Positions 20,930-29,207 of a DNA stretch of 64,000 nucleotides are shown one piece after another. The notes beneath the pieces were generated by a model. That model was not told where the DNA came from, ran no database searches, and was given only the letters and a program-made list of their open reading frames with translations. This DNA comes from Streptomyces sp. A0642 (GTDB taxonomy: Bacteria; Actinomycetota; Actinomycetes; Streptomycetales; Streptomycetaceae). How positions within the stretch are numbered: position 1 is the stretch's first letter; each line of letters opens with the position of its first letter. The position numbers and the translations under genes are program-made. The stretch is taken from contig NZ_SSBL01000002.1 in the NCBI RefSeq assembly GCF_004795105.1, positions 124,001 to 188,000 of the forward strand. Direction: 5' to 3'.

Positions 20930-21190
20930 ATGCCGTGGGCTTCGCGTGTGACGTAGGTCCTCGATCCGTGCCACGGCGTCCGCAGAGACTGCTGTCGGCG
21001 GCGGTGAGGGGCCGAGGAACGATCCAAGAGGCCGAGTTCCCCATCCTGGCGGTGGCGGTTGACCCACTTCGACGCGCACGCACGGGAGATGCCCGTCTCA
21101 GCGGCCACGAGTGCGAGGGGACGGGGTAAGGCAACGCTCGACCAGCCGCCGACGGCTTTCGAGGGACAGCGGCGCGTTGCGACGAACCAT
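20930..21190 (-). pseudogene. Decayed IS481-family transposase N-terminus
   Basis: ATG 21190 gives MVRRNAPLSLESRRRLVERCLT, the start of an IS481-type transposase. The frame shifts near 21112, after which VAAETGISRACASKWVNRH and GELGLLDRSSAPHR (the helix-turn-helix) continue in another frame to about 20990. A second shift leads to VARIEDLRHTRSP. The DDE catalytic half is absent. No terminal inverted repeats were recognised. It begins 5 bp from the stop of the neighbouring reductase gene, so this insertion replaced whatever lay downstream. Confidence 0.72.
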
Positions 21191-21195
21191 CCGCG

Positions 21196-22011
21196 TCAGC
21201 GTTCGCCGGGACGCAGAGCGGCCGCGGTGTCCGCCGCAACGGCCAACGCGTCGGTGAGCGGTCGGTCGAGCAGGCCGACGAGGTCGGGGCTGGAGTTGCC
21301 GAGGAACCCATGGCGGACGCTGGTGGCGATCGAGGCGAGCATCGGCGGCTGGAACGGCAGCAGGGCGTCGTCCGAGAGGAGCCGGGCGCGGTACTCGCTG
21401 AGCCCCATCGCTCGGTGGGCGACGTCGAGACGTTCGGCGACGTCCCCGGCGGTGATCGGGTCGCCGACCAGGTCGTAGGTCTTGTCGACGTGCGCGGTCG
21501 GGTGGCCGGCGACGATGGCTGCGGCCGTGGCCAGGTCCGCCCGAGCCACCGCGGAGAGAGCGCCATCGCCAAAAGCTGACTCCAGGCCATCGGGTGTCCA
21601 CGTCAGCAACGCTCCGAAGAGCTCGGCGTAGAGCCCGTTGCGCAAGATCGTCCACCCGCGACCGCAGGCCTTGACCAAATCCTCAGTGGCGCGGTGGGCG
21701 AGCGCGAATCCGAGGTGGTCCCCGGCGCCGGTCAGGCTGGTGTAGATCACGTGCGTGACGCCGCCGCGGACCGCAGCGTCAAGAAGGGCCCGGTGACGAG
21801 CGATGACCTGGTCGTCCTCGGCATACCCGGCCGAGACCAGGACCAGCGTCGAGACACCGGTGAGGTCCAGGCTGGTGGGGGCGTCGAAGTCCAGGTGGCG
21901 CTGCCCTTCGGCGGGTGTTCGGCTGCCGCCCAGGGCGGGCACCTTCCGGTCGGCCAACTCCTGGAGCGTGAGGGAGGCGAGCTGTCCGTTCGCACCGGTC
22001 ACCATGATCAT
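21196..22011 (-). CDS. NAD(P)-binding oxidoreductase, NmrA/QorB-like
   Basis: This 271-residue protein has an N-terminal dinucleotide-binding motif TGANGQLA (residues 5-12), then LDLTGVSTLVLVSAG, HVIYTSLTGAGDH and a GWTILRNGLYAEL segment, typical of the NmrA-like NAD(P)H:quinone oxidoreductase 2 (QorB) group. Such enzymes reduce quinones or sense NADPH. It is divergent from an HxlR regulator across 85 bp, the arrangement known for qorB/qorR-type pairs. The start may be 22011 or the second ATG at 22005; AGGAG lies upstream. Confidence 0.85.
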   Translation of the reverse strand: MIMVTGANGQLASLTLQELADRKVPALGGSRTPAEGQRHLDFDAPTSLDLTGVSTLVLVSAGYAEDDQVIARHRALLDAAVRGGVTHVIYTSLTGAGDHLGFALAHRATEDLVKACGRGWTILRNGLYAELFGALLTWTPDGLESAFGDGALSAVARADLATAAAIVAGHPTAHVDKTYDLVGDPITAGDVAERLDVAHRAMGLSEYRARLLSDDALLPFQPPMLASIATSVRHGFLGNSSPDLVGLLDRPLTDALAVAADTAAALRPGER

Positions 22012-22028
22012 TGCGGTTCGGTCTCCTG

Positions 22029-22053
22029 CCGTGGTTCTCTTCAGTAACTACGG
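22029..22053. promoter_or_regulatory. Candidate HxlR operator
   Basis: CCGTGGTT and AACTACGG are inverted arms (one mismatch) separated by 9 bp in the short reductase/HxlR promoter. Size and placement suit a dimeric winged-helix repressor acting on both genes. Confidence 0.45.
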
Positions 22054-22096
22054 CGATCCTGAACCGGCCACGGTCGGCCCACAAGGAGGCAGTCTC

Positions 22097-22519
22097 ATGT
22101 CAGTGACGCACACCGGTGTAACCGCCGGCCCCGCCGAGCTGGAACCCTGCGGGCAGCCGGACCACCCCGACTGCGGGATCCGCGATGTTCTCGACCGGGT
22201 GGGCGACAAGTGGTCGGTCCTCGTGATCGTCGAGCTCGCGAACGGCGCGCGGCGCTTCCGGCAGCTTCAGCGCGCCATCGACGGAATCTCCCAGCGGATG
22301 CTGACGCTGACCGTGCGCCGGCTGGAACGCGACGGGCTGGTGATCCGGACCGTCTACCCCACCGTGCCTGCCCAGGTCGACTACCGGCTCACCGAGACCG
22401 GCGCAAGCCTCACCCACCTCGTCAAGGCACTGGCCGACTGGTCACTCGAGCACCGGGACACCATCGCCCATGCCCGCCAGGCCTACGACGCTCAGCATCC
22501 CGACAACGAGATCCGATGA
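22097..22519 (+). CDS. HxlR family transcriptional regulator
   Basis: This 140-residue winged-helix protein shows the HxlR core: CGIRDVLDRVGDKWSVLVIVELANGARRFRQL, then ISQRMLTLTVRRLERDGLV and the wing PAQVDYRLTETG. Cys18 and Cys26 flank the start of the domain, placed like the redox-active Cys of QorR/HypR-type regulators that respond to quinones, diamide or aldehydes. It probably represses the divergent reductase and itself. ATG 22097 has AAGGAGG upstream. Confidence 0.88.
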   Translation: MSVTHTGVTAGPAELEPCGQPDHPDCGIRDVLDRVGDKWSVLVIVELANGARRFRQLQRAIDGISQRMLTLTVRRLERDGLVIRTVYPTVPAQVDYRLTETGASLTHLVKALADWSLEHRDTIAHARQAYDAQHPDNEIR

Positions 22520-22852
22520 CCATCGGCGTCAACAACGTCATGACCCGCGACAGCTATCCTCGGACCACACGTGATCCTTGAGGCAGGAGTGGAGATGCCC
22601 GGTCGCCCGGGCGCGCGCTGACGTCGTAGGTCGTGATCGACCCGTCATCGCGTGCCGCCCCCGTTCCGCGGTGCAGCGAGCCTTCTCGCCCGACCGCCGG
22701 CGCACTTCCCTGTGCCCCGGCGCGGCGAGTGTTTCCTTCTGCTCCGCAGCTCAAGGGGTCCTCGTGCCATTCATGCCACCCGCCCATACCTCCCGCCGCT
22801 CCCCGGCTCCCCCTGAACACACCCCTCAAGGCCCGCGCGTGCGGGGCCCGCG
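22520..22852. other. Intergenic region without a supported gene
   Basis: I see no convincing reading frame, RNA or repeat in these 333 bp. The following MFS gene must be read from a promoter here. Frames crossing the stretch have mixed codon bias and no ribosome binding sites. Confidence 0.5.
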
Positions 22853-24187
22853 ATGAAGGCGGCCGACCACGACCGGGCCGGGGCCGCGCCGAGCGTGTGG
22901 CGGGATGCGGACTTCCGCAGGCTGTGGGCGGGCCAGACCGCGTCCCAGTTCGGGGCGCAGGCCACGCAGGTGGTTCTGCCGCTCATCGCCGTGGTGTCGC
23001 TCCACGCGGGTCCGGGCCAACTCGGCGCCCTGCGTGCGGTGGAGCAGGCGCCGATCCTGCTGCTCTCGCTCTTCGCGGGCGCGTGGGTGGACCGCCGGCG
23101 CGCCCGTACGGTGATGGTGCTGGCGGACTGCGGCCGGGCGCTCGCACTGGGAGCGATCCCCGCCGCGTATCTGCTCGGCGTGCTCGGGCTGCCCGTCCTG
23201 CTCGTCGTCGCGCTGCTCGTCGGCGTACTGAGCGTGTTCTTCGACGTGGCGTACCAGGCCTCGCTCGTACGACTGGTGGAACGCGACCGGCTGTTGCAGG
23301 GCAACAGCGCGCTGGAGGGCAGCAGGTCGGCGGCGCAGACCGGCGGCCCGGCGCTCGGGGGCATGCTGGTGTCGCTGTTCCCAGGTCCGGTCGCCGTCGC
23401 CACCGGCGCGTTGTTCTTCGCGGTGTCGTCCGTGTCGATCCGGCGGATCCGCCGGCGTGAGCGGCTCCCCGCGCGGGGGGACGGCCCTGCCGGCGTCCTA
23501 CGGCAGATCCACGAGGGCCTGCGTTTCGTGGCCGGCCATGCCTCCCTGCGGGCGGTGGGAGTGGCGTCGGCGCTCTTCCAGTTCTGGTTCGCCGCGCTGA
23601 TGACCGTGTACCTGCTGTACCTCCCGCGCGGTCTGCACCTGTCGGGCACGGCCATCGGCGTGGCGCTGGCCGCGGTCGGCCCGGGGGCGGTGGTGGGGTC
23701 GCTGCTGGCGGCGAGGCTTCCGGGGCGGTTCGGCTACGGCAACGTGCTGGTGTCCTCCGCGGTCGTCGCGGACGGCGTGATGCTGTGCGTACCGGCGCTG
23801 CACGGATCCGCGGCCCTCGCGCTCCCCGTACTCATCGGCGTCAACTTCCTCTTCGGCGTCTTCGGCCAGTTGGTCAACGTCACGATGATGGCGGTGCGTC
23901 AGGCCCTCACGCCCGTACGGATACAGGGCCGGGTCGTGGCGACGATCAACTTCGCCGGTATGGGCCTGACTCCGGTCGGCTCCCTGCTGGGCGGCTTCCT
24001 GGCGGACCACTGGGGCCTGCGTACGAGCCTGTGGGTGACCGCGGCAGCCCTCGCCCTGTCCCCGCTGTTCATGGCGTTCTCGCCGCTGGCCCGTCTGGGG
24101 AGACGCCTTCCGTACGGAGACCTGACGGGCCGGCCGCGCGCGGGCGGCCGGCGCGCGCGCAACGCCCGTACGGCTTCGCGGCCGTGA
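22853..24187 (+). CDS. MFS exporter, EntS-like (MFS_3) type
   Basis: This 444-residue protein has 12 predicted helices. The N-terminus DADFRRLWAGQTASQFGAQATQVVLPL, the motif-A-like GAWVDRRRARTVMV and the second-half GPGAVVGSLLAARLPGRFG follow the enterobactin exporter EntS subfamily. A basic tail (RPRAGGRRARNAR) is cytosolic. It probably exports a small hydrophobic or siderophore-like compound; no biosynthetic genes are near. The ribosome binding site is weak. A second MFS gene of the same type lies convergent downstream. Confidence 0.8.
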   Translation: MKAADHDRAGAAPSVWRDADFRRLWAGQTASQFGAQATQVVLPLIAVVSLHAGPGQLGALRAVEQAPILLLSLFAGAWVDRRRARTVMVLADCGRALALGAIPAAYLLGVLGLPVLLVVALLVGVLSVFFDVAYQASLVRLVERDRLLQGNSALEGSRSAAQTGGPALGGMLVSLFPGPVAVATGALFFAVSSVSIRRIRRRERLPARGDGPAGVLRQIHEGLRFVAGHASLRAVGVASALFQFWFAALMTVYLLYLPRGLHLSGTAIGVALAAVGPGAVVGSLLAARLPGRFGYGNVLVSSAVVADGVMLCVPALHGSAALALPVLIGVNFLFGVFGQLVNVTMMAVRQALTPVRIQGRVVATINFAGMGLTPVGSLLGGFLADHWGLRTSLWVTAAALALSPLFMAFSPLARLGRRLPYGDLTGRPRAGGRRARNARTASRP

Positions 24188-24225
24188 CACGCACGGGGGT
24201 CAAGCACCGCACACCAAGGCCGGGT

Positions 24226-25461
24226 TCAGCCCACCCGGCGGATCCGGTAGACATCACGCACACCCATGTTGGCGACGGTGGCGAGACAGATGACGGCCGC
24301 GCACACCAGCAGGATCTGCCGGCTGCTCCAATGTGCCGAAGCGAGCGCGACCAGGAGGTAAGCGGCCGGGATGGCGAGGCGCTCGCCGACGGCGTTGAAC
24401 GCGCTGAGCCGGCCCAACTCCTCGTCGGGCACGTGCTGCTGCATGATCGTGGACCAGCAGACGATCGCCACGTCCAGTCCGACTCCGGCGACGACGGCGG
24501 CTCCGAGCACCCAGGGCAGCGCCAGTCCGCGTCCCAGAGCGGCCAACGGCAGCATCATGCCCGCGCCGGTCACCACACAGACCAGCATCAGCCGTCGCGG
24601 TCTCCAGACGAGGCACACGAGCGTCCCGGCCAGCAGTCCGGCGGCGAAGGCGCCCTGCACGAGCCCCCAGGAGCGGGCGCCGGAGTAGTCGTGGTCGGCC
24701 ACGAGGGGCCCGAGCAACTGGAATCCGGCCAGCCAGGCCGCGACCACGGCGGTCCCGGCGGCGGTGTAGCTCCACAGCCAGCTCCGGGAACGGAATCCGG
24801 CCCATCCGGCACGGAGATCGGCCAGGGGGCCCGCACCGGAGGGCACGGCCCCGGCCAGGCGGAGCCCGAGCAGGAGGAGGGCGGCGACGCCGAAGGTGGC
24901 CGCGTCCCAGCCGAGCGCCCAGGCGGGGCCGGTGACCGAGACGACGAACCCGCCGACGACCGGGCCGATGACCTTGACCGCGTTGCCGGGCACCCGGACG
25001 AGCGCGTTCGCCCGCTGAAGGTGTTCCTTCGGGACAAGCCGGCTCGCGATCCCCTGGGCCGCGGGCGCGGTGAAGGCGGCCGACACTCCGGACAGGCAGG
25101 CACAGATGCTGATCGCGAAGGTCGTCGCCGTACCGGTCGCAGCCAGTACGGCGACGGCCGCCTGGGCGGCGGCGGCGCCGAGGTTGCCCAGGAAGAGAAT
25201 GCGGCTGCGGGACATCCGGTCCGCCAGCACGCCGCCCGCGAGCAGGAGGACGAGGGTCGGCACGGTGTTCGCGGTCAGTACGATCCCGAGCGAACCCGCT
25301 CCCCCGCCCTGCCCGATCACGGCGAACGCCAGCGCCACCGGCGCCATCGCCGAGCCGGTGGCCGAGACCAGATGAGCCAGCAGGAACCGCCGGAACGCGG
25401 GGACGCGCAGGGGAGACGAGGTGGTGGGGAGCGCCTCGCGTTCACACCGGCCGACGGTCAC
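24226..25461 (-). CDS. MFS exporter, EntS-like type (second copy)
   Basis: This 411-residue transporter has 12 helices and the same layout as its convergent neighbour: VPAFRRFLLAHLVSATGSAMAPVALAF, GGVLADRMSRSRILFLG (motif A) and a C-terminal half starting GLVQGAFAAGLLAG. The sequences differ widely, so this is not a recent duplication. The substrate is unknown. The GTG start has only a poor ribosome binding site; it may be translated from a leaderless or weak leader mRNA. Confidence 0.8.
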   Translation of the reverse strand: MTVGRCEREALPTTSSPLRVPAFRRFLLAHLVSATGSAMAPVALAFAVIGQGGGAGSLGIVLTANTVPTLVLLLAGGVLADRMSRSRILFLGNLGAAAAQAAVAVLAATGTATTFAISICACLSGVSAAFTAPAAQGIASRLVPKEHLQRANALVRVPGNAVKVIGPVVGGFVVSVTGPAWALGWDAATFGVAALLLLGLRLAGAVPSGAGPLADLRAGWAGFRSRSWLWSYTAAGTAVVAAWLAGFQLLGPLVADHDYSGARSWGLVQGAFAAGLLAGTLVCLVWRPRRLMLVCVVTGAGMMLPLAALGRGLALPWVLGAAVVAGVGLDVAIVCWSTIMQQHVPDEELGRLSAFNAVGERLAIPAAYLLVALASAHWSSRQILLVCAAVICLATVANMGVRDVYRIRRVG

Positions 25462-25572
25462 CGCTCAGCGCCCCGGAAGGTGTGACGCCTGCGCCGCTGA
25501 TGCATCCGGACAGGCTAAGGGCTCCCGCCACGGCATCGCACGCGAGGGGCGCCGGCGGGCCACCCGGGGTGC

Positions 25573-26259
25573 TCAGGACGGAAGGCAGTGCACGGCCGTC
25601 TGCCCGGCGTGCGGGGCCAGCAGTTCCCGGAGCTCGCGGGCGGCGGCCTTCAGAAGGTGGCCGTCGCGGGTGGCGTGGAGGGTTTCGAGGACGAAGGCGA
25701 CGCGGGTGGAGTCCTCGGTGACCCGGGTGCGGTGGGCGTCGCGGTGGTTCCAGTGCCGGGTGAGGACGCCGGCGGCGTCGGAGTAGATGATCTCGCCGGG
25801 CTTGGGGGTCTCGACGGTGTCGGGTTCGCCGAGGGGGGTGAACTCCTCGGTGCCGTCCGCGTACCGGATGTCGACGTCGCCGGTGACCTGGTCGAGGTCG
25901 AACGCACCGGCCGGCAGCCCGTGAAGGACGGAGACGGCGTTGTACGAGTCGACGGCCGGGTTGATGCGCGGCAGCGTGCCCTTCTTGGCGAACCGCCGGC
26001 CGAGCGCGTCCACGCTGGGGCGGATGCGCCGCGGGTTGGTGCCGAAGGAGCGGTAGGCGGTGTGCCAGGCCTCGATGCGGGGATCGGTCTCGTCGGCGGG
26101 CTGCCAGGTGCCGTCGGCGAGCCGCCGCTCCAGGTCCGCCAGCGCGGCTGCGGTGCCGGGCCAGTCCTCGTGGCCGCGGAGTCCGGTGGCGGTGACGACG
26201 GCGATGCGGGTGTCGGGGAACGCGTCGGCGACGGCGGGGGCGAGGCGGATGTCGGTCAT
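25573..26259 (-). CDS. B3/B4 tRNA-editing-like domain protein
   Basis: This 228-residue protein is a free-standing B3/B4 domain, the editing module of phenylalanyl-tRNA synthetase beta. Typical blocks are AWHTAYRSFGTNPRRIRPSVDAL, LPRINPAVDSYNAVSV and GEIIYSDAAGVLTRHWNHRDA. Free-standing members are thought to hydrolyse mischarged tRNA or bind amino-acid derivatives. It sits in a same-strand row with PaiB-like and EamA genes, which suggests an amino-acid-analogue detoxification context. ATG 26259 has GGAG upstream. Confidence 0.83.
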   Translation of the reverse strand: MTDIRLAPAVADAFPDTRIAVVTATGLRGHEDWPGTAAALADLERRLADGTWQPADETDPRIEAWHTAYRSFGTNPRRIRPSVDALGRRFAKKGTLPRINPAVDSYNAVSVLHGLPAGAFDLDQVTGDVDIRYADGTEEFTPLGEPDTVETPKPGEIIYSDAAGVLTRHWNHRDAHRTRVTEDSTRVAFVLETLHATRDGHLLKAAARELRELLAPHAGQTAVHCLPS

Positions 26260-26302
26260 GGGGCGGGGCTCCGTTCCTTCGTACGTACAACGGCGGCCGC
26301 GG

Positions 26303-26950
26303 TCAGGCCTTCCACGGGCCGATGCGGTCCAGGCGGCGGCGCTGCTGGTCCGCGGTGGGGGCGTCGAGGCCCTCTCCGCGCCGGCCGAGGCTGTCGGCCA
26401 CGGCCGTACGGTGCTCGACGGGTTTGTGGTCGTCGTACTTGAACTTGGCCAGCACCTCCGTGACCTCCAGCCGCAGCCCGCGGATGCCGGGAAGCATCCG
26501 GCCGTACGGGGGCCGGCCGGGCACGACCGGTGCGTGGTCGCCGTCGGGCTGGAAGTGGGCGAGCTGGCGGCGCAGCAGTTCGGCCTTGGCCTCGGGGTCG
26601 TCGACGACGGTGGCGCGGCAGGTGAACTGCACGGCCGCGTAGTAGCTGGTCGGAACGCCCTCGACGGACGGGGTGCCGGGCTTGGCGCGCCAGGGACCCG
26701 GGATGAAGGCGTAGTCGCCGATGACGGTGAAGGTGACGTGCGGGTCGTGCTCGATCGACTCCCACACCGGGTTGGGCCGGGCGAGATGGATCAGCAGGTC
26801 GCCGCCGTCGGTCGTGAAGTGGGTCGGGACGACGGCGGGCGGGCGGCCCGGCAGACCGTTGACGCTGAGCTGCCCGAAGTCGTGGCCGTCGGCGATCCAG
26901 GCCCGCCATTCGGCTTCGTCCAGGGCGGCATCCCAGGGCTGGATGAACAT
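26303..26950 (-). CDS. PaiB-type FMN-binding regulator/oxidase-like protein
   Basis: This 215-residue protein has the PaiB fold (split-barrel flavin binding): MFIQPWDAALDE, PTHFTTDGGDLLIHLARPNPVW, then a VTFTVIGDYAFIPGPW strand and the GRMLPGIRGLRLEVTEVLAKFKYDDHKP segment that closes the family. PaiB was named as a repressor of protease and sporulation genes in Bacillus; relatives may bind FMN or heme. It follows the EamA gene by about 80 bp and precedes the B3/B4 gene by 43 bp, so a shared operon is likely. AAGGAG precedes ATG 26950. Confidence 0.85.
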   Translation of the reverse strand: MFIQPWDAALDEAEWRAWIADGHDFGQLSVNGLPGRPPAVVPTHFTTDGGDLLIHLARPNPVWESIEHDPHVTFTVIGDYAFIPGPWRAKPGTPSVEGVPTSYYAAVQFTCRATVVDDPEAKAELLRRQLAHFQPDGDHAPVVPGRPPYGRMLPGIRGLRLEVTEVLAKFKYDDHKPVEHRTAVADSLGRRGEGLDAPTADQQRRRLDRIGPWKA

Positions 26951-27031
26951 GCTGCTCCTTGTACGGGACCGAGGTACGAGACCGGTGCACGGCGCTGATG
27001 CCGCGGGACCGATGCGGGCGGGCGAGGAGGA

Positions 27032-27868
27032 TCAGGCGAGGGCGAGGAGGCTGACGGCGGCGGCTGCGGTACCGAGTCCGACGAGCTGGCCGCGGTGGAT
27101 GCGTTCGGCCAGGACGCCGCGGGCGAGCAGGACGGTGCCGGCGGGGTAGAGAGCGGTGATGACGGCGACGACGGCGAGGTCTCCGCTGCGGGCGGCGAGC
27201 AGGAACAGCAGGTTGGCCACCGAGTCCAGTACGCCGGCGGTGGCGGACATCGCGTAGGCGGGGCGTTCGGTCCCCAGCCTGCGGAACATCAGCGCGGCCG
27301 CGCCCAGGGTGACGGCCGAGGACACCGCCCGGCCGATGATCAGCGGGGCGACGCCGCTGTCGGACGGCGCCTGGTGCAGGAAGACCAGCTGGAGGGCGAT
27401 GGCGGCGCCCGCACCGAGGGCCAGCAGCAGTGCCGTACGCGAGGGCCGCACCGCTCCCGAGCCGTGCCCGGCACTGACCAGCACCACCGCGGCCAGGGCG
27501 AGCGGGAGGCCCACCAGTCCGGCGACGCCCAGGCGCTCCCCCTGCACGAGGCCGACGCCCACGGGCAGCATGGCGGACACCAGGGCGGTCACGGGTGACA
27601 GCACGTTCATCGGGCCGATGGCCAGGGTCCTGTAGAGGAGGGCGAACGCGGCGGCCGACGCGACCCCCGACGCGGCGCCCCAGCCCAGGGCTCCGGTGCT
27701 GAACGAGGCGCCGAGGAACGGCCACAGCAGGAGCTCGACGACGAGGGAGGCCGGGGCCGCGATCATCACGGTGCGCAGCACATGAGCCTTGCGGGCGCCG
27801 AGGCCGCCGAGGAAGTCGGCGCACCCGTAGGCGAGTGAGCTGCCCAGGGCCAGCAGCAGAGCGATCAC
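27032..27868 (-). CDS. EamA/DMT family transporter
   Basis: This 278-residue protein has ten helices in two EamA repeats (about 1-135 and 145-278), opening SSLAYGCADFLGGLGARKA. It is a probable exporter of amino acids or other small metabolites. The GTG at 27868 follows AAGGGA. It is the first gene of the EamA-PaiB-B3/B4 row, and its promoter faces the XRE-cupin regulator gene, which is the likely controller. Confidence 0.82.
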   Translation of the reverse strand: MIALLLALGSSLAYGCADFLGGLGARKAHVLRTVMIAAPASLVVELLLWPFLGASFSTGALGWGAASGVASAAAFALLYRTLAIGPMNVLSPVTALVSAMLPVGVGLVQGERLGVAGLVGLPLALAAVVLVSAGHGSGAVRPSRTALLLALGAGAAIALQLVFLHQAPSDSGVAPLIIGRAVSSAVTLGAAALMFRRLGTERPAYAMSATAGVLDSVANLLFLLAARSGDLAVVAVITALYPAGTVLLARGVLAERIHRGQLVGLGTAAAAVSLLALA

Positions 27869-27901
27869 GGCACATCCCTTACCATTCAGTGGAACGACTT
27901 A

Positions 27902-27932
27902 ACCGTACAACGAACCGACCGCACTATGTCAA
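27902..27932 (-). promoter_or_regulatory. Promoter for the EamA operon with regulator-type repeats
   Basis: On the minus strand TTGACA (27932-27927) is followed after 19 bp by TACGGT. The same gap carries two AACGACCGCAC/ACCGACCGCAC direct repeats (near 27915 and 27936) and two CATTCAGTGG/CATTCCAGTGG motifs (27882 and 27951), which are candidate operator sites for the divergent XRE-cupin protein. Confidence 0.45.
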
Positions 27933-27986
27933 CCAAACGACCGCACGGTGCATTCCAGTGGTCTTCGCAGGAGGGATGGTGACCGG

Positions 27987-28571
27987 ATGACCGAGACGGA
28001 CACGGCACTGCGGACGCTCGCGCAGAACGTCAGGGCGGCCCGCACCCGCGCGGGGCTGTCGCTGGACGAACTGGGCCGCCGCGCGCAAGTCAGCAAGGGC
28101 GCACTGGTGGGACTGGAGAGGGCGCAGGGCAACCCCAACTTCGCCACCCTGGTCCGCCTGGCCGACACGCTCGGCCTCTCGGTGTCCGCGCTGATGGAGG
28201 GAGCGGCGGAAGGCCGCGTCCGCGTGGTGACGGCCGACGCGGTGACCCCTCTGTGGACCGGGGCGCGGGGCAGCGAGGCCCGGCTCATGCTGACGACCTC
28301 GGGCGCCGCCCCGGTGGAGGTCTGGCGCTGGCGGCTGGAGCCGGACGAGGAGTACCCGAGCCATCCGCACCAGGCCGGGGTCGTGGAGACCGTCAGCGTC
28401 ACGTCCGGCCGCATGACGCTCGTCGTCGACGGCACCGAGCACCCCGTCGAGGCGGGCCAGACGGCCACGTTCGACGCCGACACCCCTCATGCCTACCGCG
28501 GCGCCGGCCACGAGGCGTGCGACCTGATCATGACGGTCCACCTGCCGCCCGGCCCGGGTCCGGCCGCCTGA
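27987..28571 (+). CDS. XRE-family regulator with C-terminal cupin domain
   Basis: The 194-residue protein has an N-terminal helix-turn-helix (about 13-66, VRAARTRAGLSLDELGRRA ... SKGALVGLERAQGNP) and a C-terminal cupin (about 110-185, with PSHPHQAGVVETVSV and FDADTPHAYRG). Such proteins bind a small ligand in the cupin and regulate neighbouring transport or catabolic genes. It is divergent from the EamA-PaiB-B3/B4 row. The ATG has GGAGGG 10 or so bases upstream. Confidence 0.87.
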   Translation: MTETDTALRTLAQNVRAARTRAGLSLDELGRRAQVSKGALVGLERAQGNPNFATLVRLADTLGLSVSALMEGAAEGRVRVVTADAVTPLWTGARGSEARLMLTTSGAAPVEVWRWRLEPDEEYPSHPHQAGVVETVSVTSGRMTLVVDGTEHPVEAGQTATFDADTPHAYRGAGHEACDLIMTVHLPPGPGPAA

Positions 28572-28575
28572 CGCC

Positions 28576-28595
28576 GGGGCCGCCCACGCGGCCCC
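28576..28595. terminator. Bidirectional terminator
   Basis: GGGGCCGC and GCGGCCCC form a perfect 8-bp stem with a 4-nt loop between convergent stops at 28571 and 28602. Confidence 0.6.
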
Positions 28596-28601
28596 CCGCT
28601 C

Positions 28602-28973
28602 TCAGCCCTGCGCCTCCACGGCGTAACCGGGGACGGACGGCCATCGAACGGTGAGGACCACCGACTCCTCCTCCGCGACCCAGGAGTGGTCGACCCCGCG
28701 CCCCCACACCACGTAGTCGCCCTGCTCTTCCAGGAGGACGCTGCGGCCGGGGAGTTCGACGCGGAAGCGGCCGCTGATCAGAACCAGGAGAGCGGTGCGG
28801 TGCTCGCCCTTCACCCACTCCAGGCGCTCGTCGCCAGGAGGGTGAACACCCCACTTGATCTCCACGTCCTCGCTGTGGCGGGGGTCGCCCTCCTCCTTGA
28901 AGTGCCCGAGGAGCCATCCCCGGTCCAGTGCCGCATCCTTGCCCGCCTTGCCCACATACACGCTGTCGTTCAC
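28602..28973 (-). CDS. Small cupin-fold protein
   Basis: This 123-residue protein from GTG 28973 begins VNDSVYVGKAGKDAALDRGW. Later blocks FRVELPGRSVLLEEQGDYVVWGRGVDHSW give a single cupin barrel, although the usual metal-binding His cluster is largely missing. The function is unknown. No Shine-Dalgarno is visible before the GTG; the frame remains open upstream to 29132, but that part looks non-coding. Confidence 0.68.
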   Translation of the reverse strand: MNDSVYVGKAGKDAALDRGWLLGHFKEEGDPRHSEDVEIKWGVHPPGDERLEWVKGEHRTALLVLISGRFRVELPGRSVLLEEQGDYVVWGRGVDHSWVAEEESVVLTVRWPSVPGYAVEAQG

Positions 28974-29207
28974 GAGGCCGGAGATTAGCAGCCGGCCCGA
29001 GACCCGAACGGGCCCGGGCACCGGCCGGCCCGCCCGTTCCCGAGCCACCCACCCGCCCCCAGCCATTCCTCCACCGCATGGCTCCCCTGCATATCCAGTC
29101 GCTGGTGGAACACGGCCGCCTCGCCCTAGCATCGACGAGGCGGCGCCGCACGGGCCGCCCGATCACCGCGGGGGGCGGATTTCCCCCACCGGACAAGGGG
29201 GAGTGCC

